Notes under the pieces: model-generated
The model's database searches: none
What the model was told of the DNA's origin: nothing
Seen by the model: the letters and a program-made list of their open reading frames with translations, nothing else
Shown here: positions 62,998-64,000 of the stretch, one piece after another
Numbering within the stretch: the first letter of the stretch is position 1
Layout: every line of letters begins with the position of its first letter
Made by a program: the position numbers and the translations under genes
Origin: Lachnospiraceae bacterium
Lineage (GTDB): Bacteria > Bacillota > Clostridia > Lachnospirales > Lachnospiraceae
Assembly: GCA_017527205.1 (NCBI GenBank)
Contig: JAFXQK010000073.1
Location: 62,001-126,000, forward strand
DNA length: 64,000 nucleotides
Direction of reading: 5' to 3'

Positions 62998-63744
62998 ATG
63001 AATGCTTTACCGCTGTTTCGGGAATATATGGGCGTAGGACTATTGATCATATGGTATTTGGTGGCATTGCTCCATCTTTTTTGGACGGAGAAAAGGAAGG
63101 ACCGAAGGATCTTGTTCGTCTACGTGCCGTTGATTTTGCTCGTGCTGTTTTTTAATCCCTTGTGCTTCCTAATCTTTCAAAGGCTGCTGGACGAAGAAAT
63201 TTTTTATCGCATGCTGTGGCTTTTGCCCGTGACGATGACGCTGGGATATGACGTCGTCAGGATTTGTCAGGAGCTTCAGGGGAAAAAGCGCGTGACCTTT
63301 GGCGCCGCGGCGGTCATCCTGCTTACCATTTCAGGAAGACTGGTGTATGACAGTCCCTATTTTTCAAAGGCGGAAAACATTCATCACGTGCCGCAGGAGG
63401 TTGTGGAGATTTGCGATTGTATTGAGGTGCCTGGCATTGAGGTGTTGGCAGCGTTCCCTCCGGAGATGCTGCATTTTGTGCGCCAATATTCCTCTACCAT
63501 ATGCATGCCCTATGGCAGAGAGGTGTTGTTGGATGAATTTAGCGAATTGGAATTTGTCATGCATTATCAGCAGGTGGACGTAGCTCGACTTGCCGAGCTG
63601 GCGAAGGCTCAGAATTGCCATTATATCATCCTGTCAGCCCAAAAGGAACTGACAGGACGAATGGAAGATTATGATTATGAAATGATTAAAAGGGTGGGTG
63701 ATTATCTGGTCTATCGGGATAATTCCAGTGACTTTTATCAATAG
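62998..63744 (+). CDS. membrane protein with soluble tail, partner of the second DUF6077-like gene
   Basis: A 248-residue protein: three or four hydrophobic segments (YMGVGLLIIWYLVALLHLFW, ILFVYVPLILLVLFFNPLCFLIF, MLWLLPVTMTLGYDVV, VTFGAAAVILLTISGRLVY), then a soluble domain (VVEICDCIEVPGIEVLAAFPPEML, ELAKAQNCHYIILSAQKELT) ending YDYEMIKRVGDYLVYRDN. GGAGGAAGG precedes the ATG. It shares its plan with the gene at 36669. Unknown function; probably works with the DUF6077-like protein. Confidence 0.7.
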   Translation: MNALPLFREYMGVGLLIIWYLVALLHLFWTEKRKDRRILFVYVPLILLVLFFNPLCFLIFQRLLDEEIFYRMLWLLPVTMTLGYDVVRICQELQGKKRVTFGAAAVILLTISGRLVYDSPYFSKAENIHHVPQEVVEICDCIEVPGIEVLAAFPPEMLHFVRQYSSTICMPYGREVLLDEFSELEFVMHYQQVDVARLAELAKAQNCHYIILSAQKELTGRMEDYDYEMIKRVGDYLVYRDNSSDFYQ

Positions 63745-63769
63745 CTGTTCGCTCATGGCTAAGGGACGC

Positions 63770-64000
63770 TTATTTTTCGTCAAACTGCGTCAGGGCGCTG
63801 ATGAAGCGCTTTACTACGAGCTCTCTGCCCTTTTGATTTAGGTGGAAGTTATCCCTTAGGTATTCAGGCGCCTCATCCTCGTTAAAGGTGCCATAAATGT
63901 TGTCAATAAAGCTTACGTTTTCGGAAACGACAGAGGTGCATTCGCTCATCATATAGCTGCTCAGCGTCGCTCCGCCCTCGTAAATCTTCTGATCACTGCT
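63770..64000 (-). CDS. SGNH hydrolase, C-terminal part (cut by window edge)
   Basis: The frame is open from the window end down to a stop at 63770, with codons before the ATG at 63952 reading SSDQKIYEGGATLSSY. The visible 76 residues contain RDNFHLNQKGRELVVKRF, the block V Asp-x-x-His of SGNH hydrolases (here DNFHLN). It is convergent to the gene at 62998. Together with 52475 and 55801 this is the third SGNH protein of the region. Confidence 0.7.
   Translation of the reverse strand, partial: SSDQKIYEGGATLSSYMMSECTSVVSENVSFIDNIYGTFNEDEAPEYLRDNFHLNQKGRELVVKRFISALTQFDEK

Noticed and set aside
1..64000. tRNA, rRNA, tmRNA, integrase and prophage genes
   Set aside because: None seen: all intergenic gaps are short and the only mobile-element trace is the transposase fragment at 6108-6345.

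Overview
The window looks like chromosomal DNA of a Gram-positive anaerobe of the Clostridia, most likely Lachnospiraceae. Pointers to this are a Gram-positive HPr with a regulatory serine, the CdaA/CdaR cyclic-di-AMP pair, ftsEX next to an M23 hydrolase and a CtpA protease, RecD2, CvfB, a Spo0A-type DNA-binding domain, a clostridial-type glucosaminidase, and a GH3 enzyme in the permuted domain order known from rumen Clostridia such as Butyrivibrio. Gene density is high, nearly all genes lie on the + strand, and starts are usually backed by a GGAGG-like site. I saw no rRNA, tRNA or CRISPR array.

Layout. Bases 1-5308 hold a Y-family polymerase cut by the window edge, a glycerol-1-phosphate dehydrogenase-like enzyme and a large GH3 glycosidase. 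Bases 5309-7540 are an AT-rich accessory patch: an Imm52-like immunity gene, a decayed transposase, a second immunity-like gene, the broken end of a polymorphic toxin and a remnant of a second copy of the first immunity gene. Bases 7545-33774 are mostly housekeeping. They carry a thioesterase, CvfB-like protein and GDPD; a PucR-type regulator; ftsE-ftsX-M23-ctpA (cell-wall cleavage during division); uvrB, a small membrane protein, uvrA and a SUV3-like helicase (DNA and RNA maintenance); mreB; recD2-comF; and an operon running through two membrane proteins into cdaA and cdaR. ptsH follows on its own promoter, with two minus-strand genes (DUF3048 lipoprotein, YuiD-like) beyond a shared terminator.

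Bases 33978-64000 form a surface-glycan region of roughly 30 kb. A stand-alone Spo0A C-terminal domain sits near its left edge. The region contains an initiating sugar-phosphate transferase, a Wzz-like chain-length protein with a degenerate kinase-like tail, several GT2 and two GT4 glycosyltransferases, and an EpsG-like polymerase. It also has an ABC flippase, three GtrB-like polyprenyl-phosphate glycosyltransferases, a GtrII-like membrane glucosyltransferase, PseC/PseH-like and WecE-like amino-sugar enzymes, three SGNH hydrolases (two with a visible membrane anchor, the third cut by the window edge), several large membrane proteins and a secreted glucosaminidase. Together they are expected to build, export and decorate an envelope polysaccharide.

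The most unusual structures are the toxin-immunity debris, a palindromic repeat family found in two intergenic gaps of the glycan region (one copy accompanied by a 64-bp tandem duplication that includes the end of the Wzz-like gene), the pair of related DUF6077-like modules at the two ends of the glycan region, and the membrane-anchored SGNH proteins flanking the flippase.
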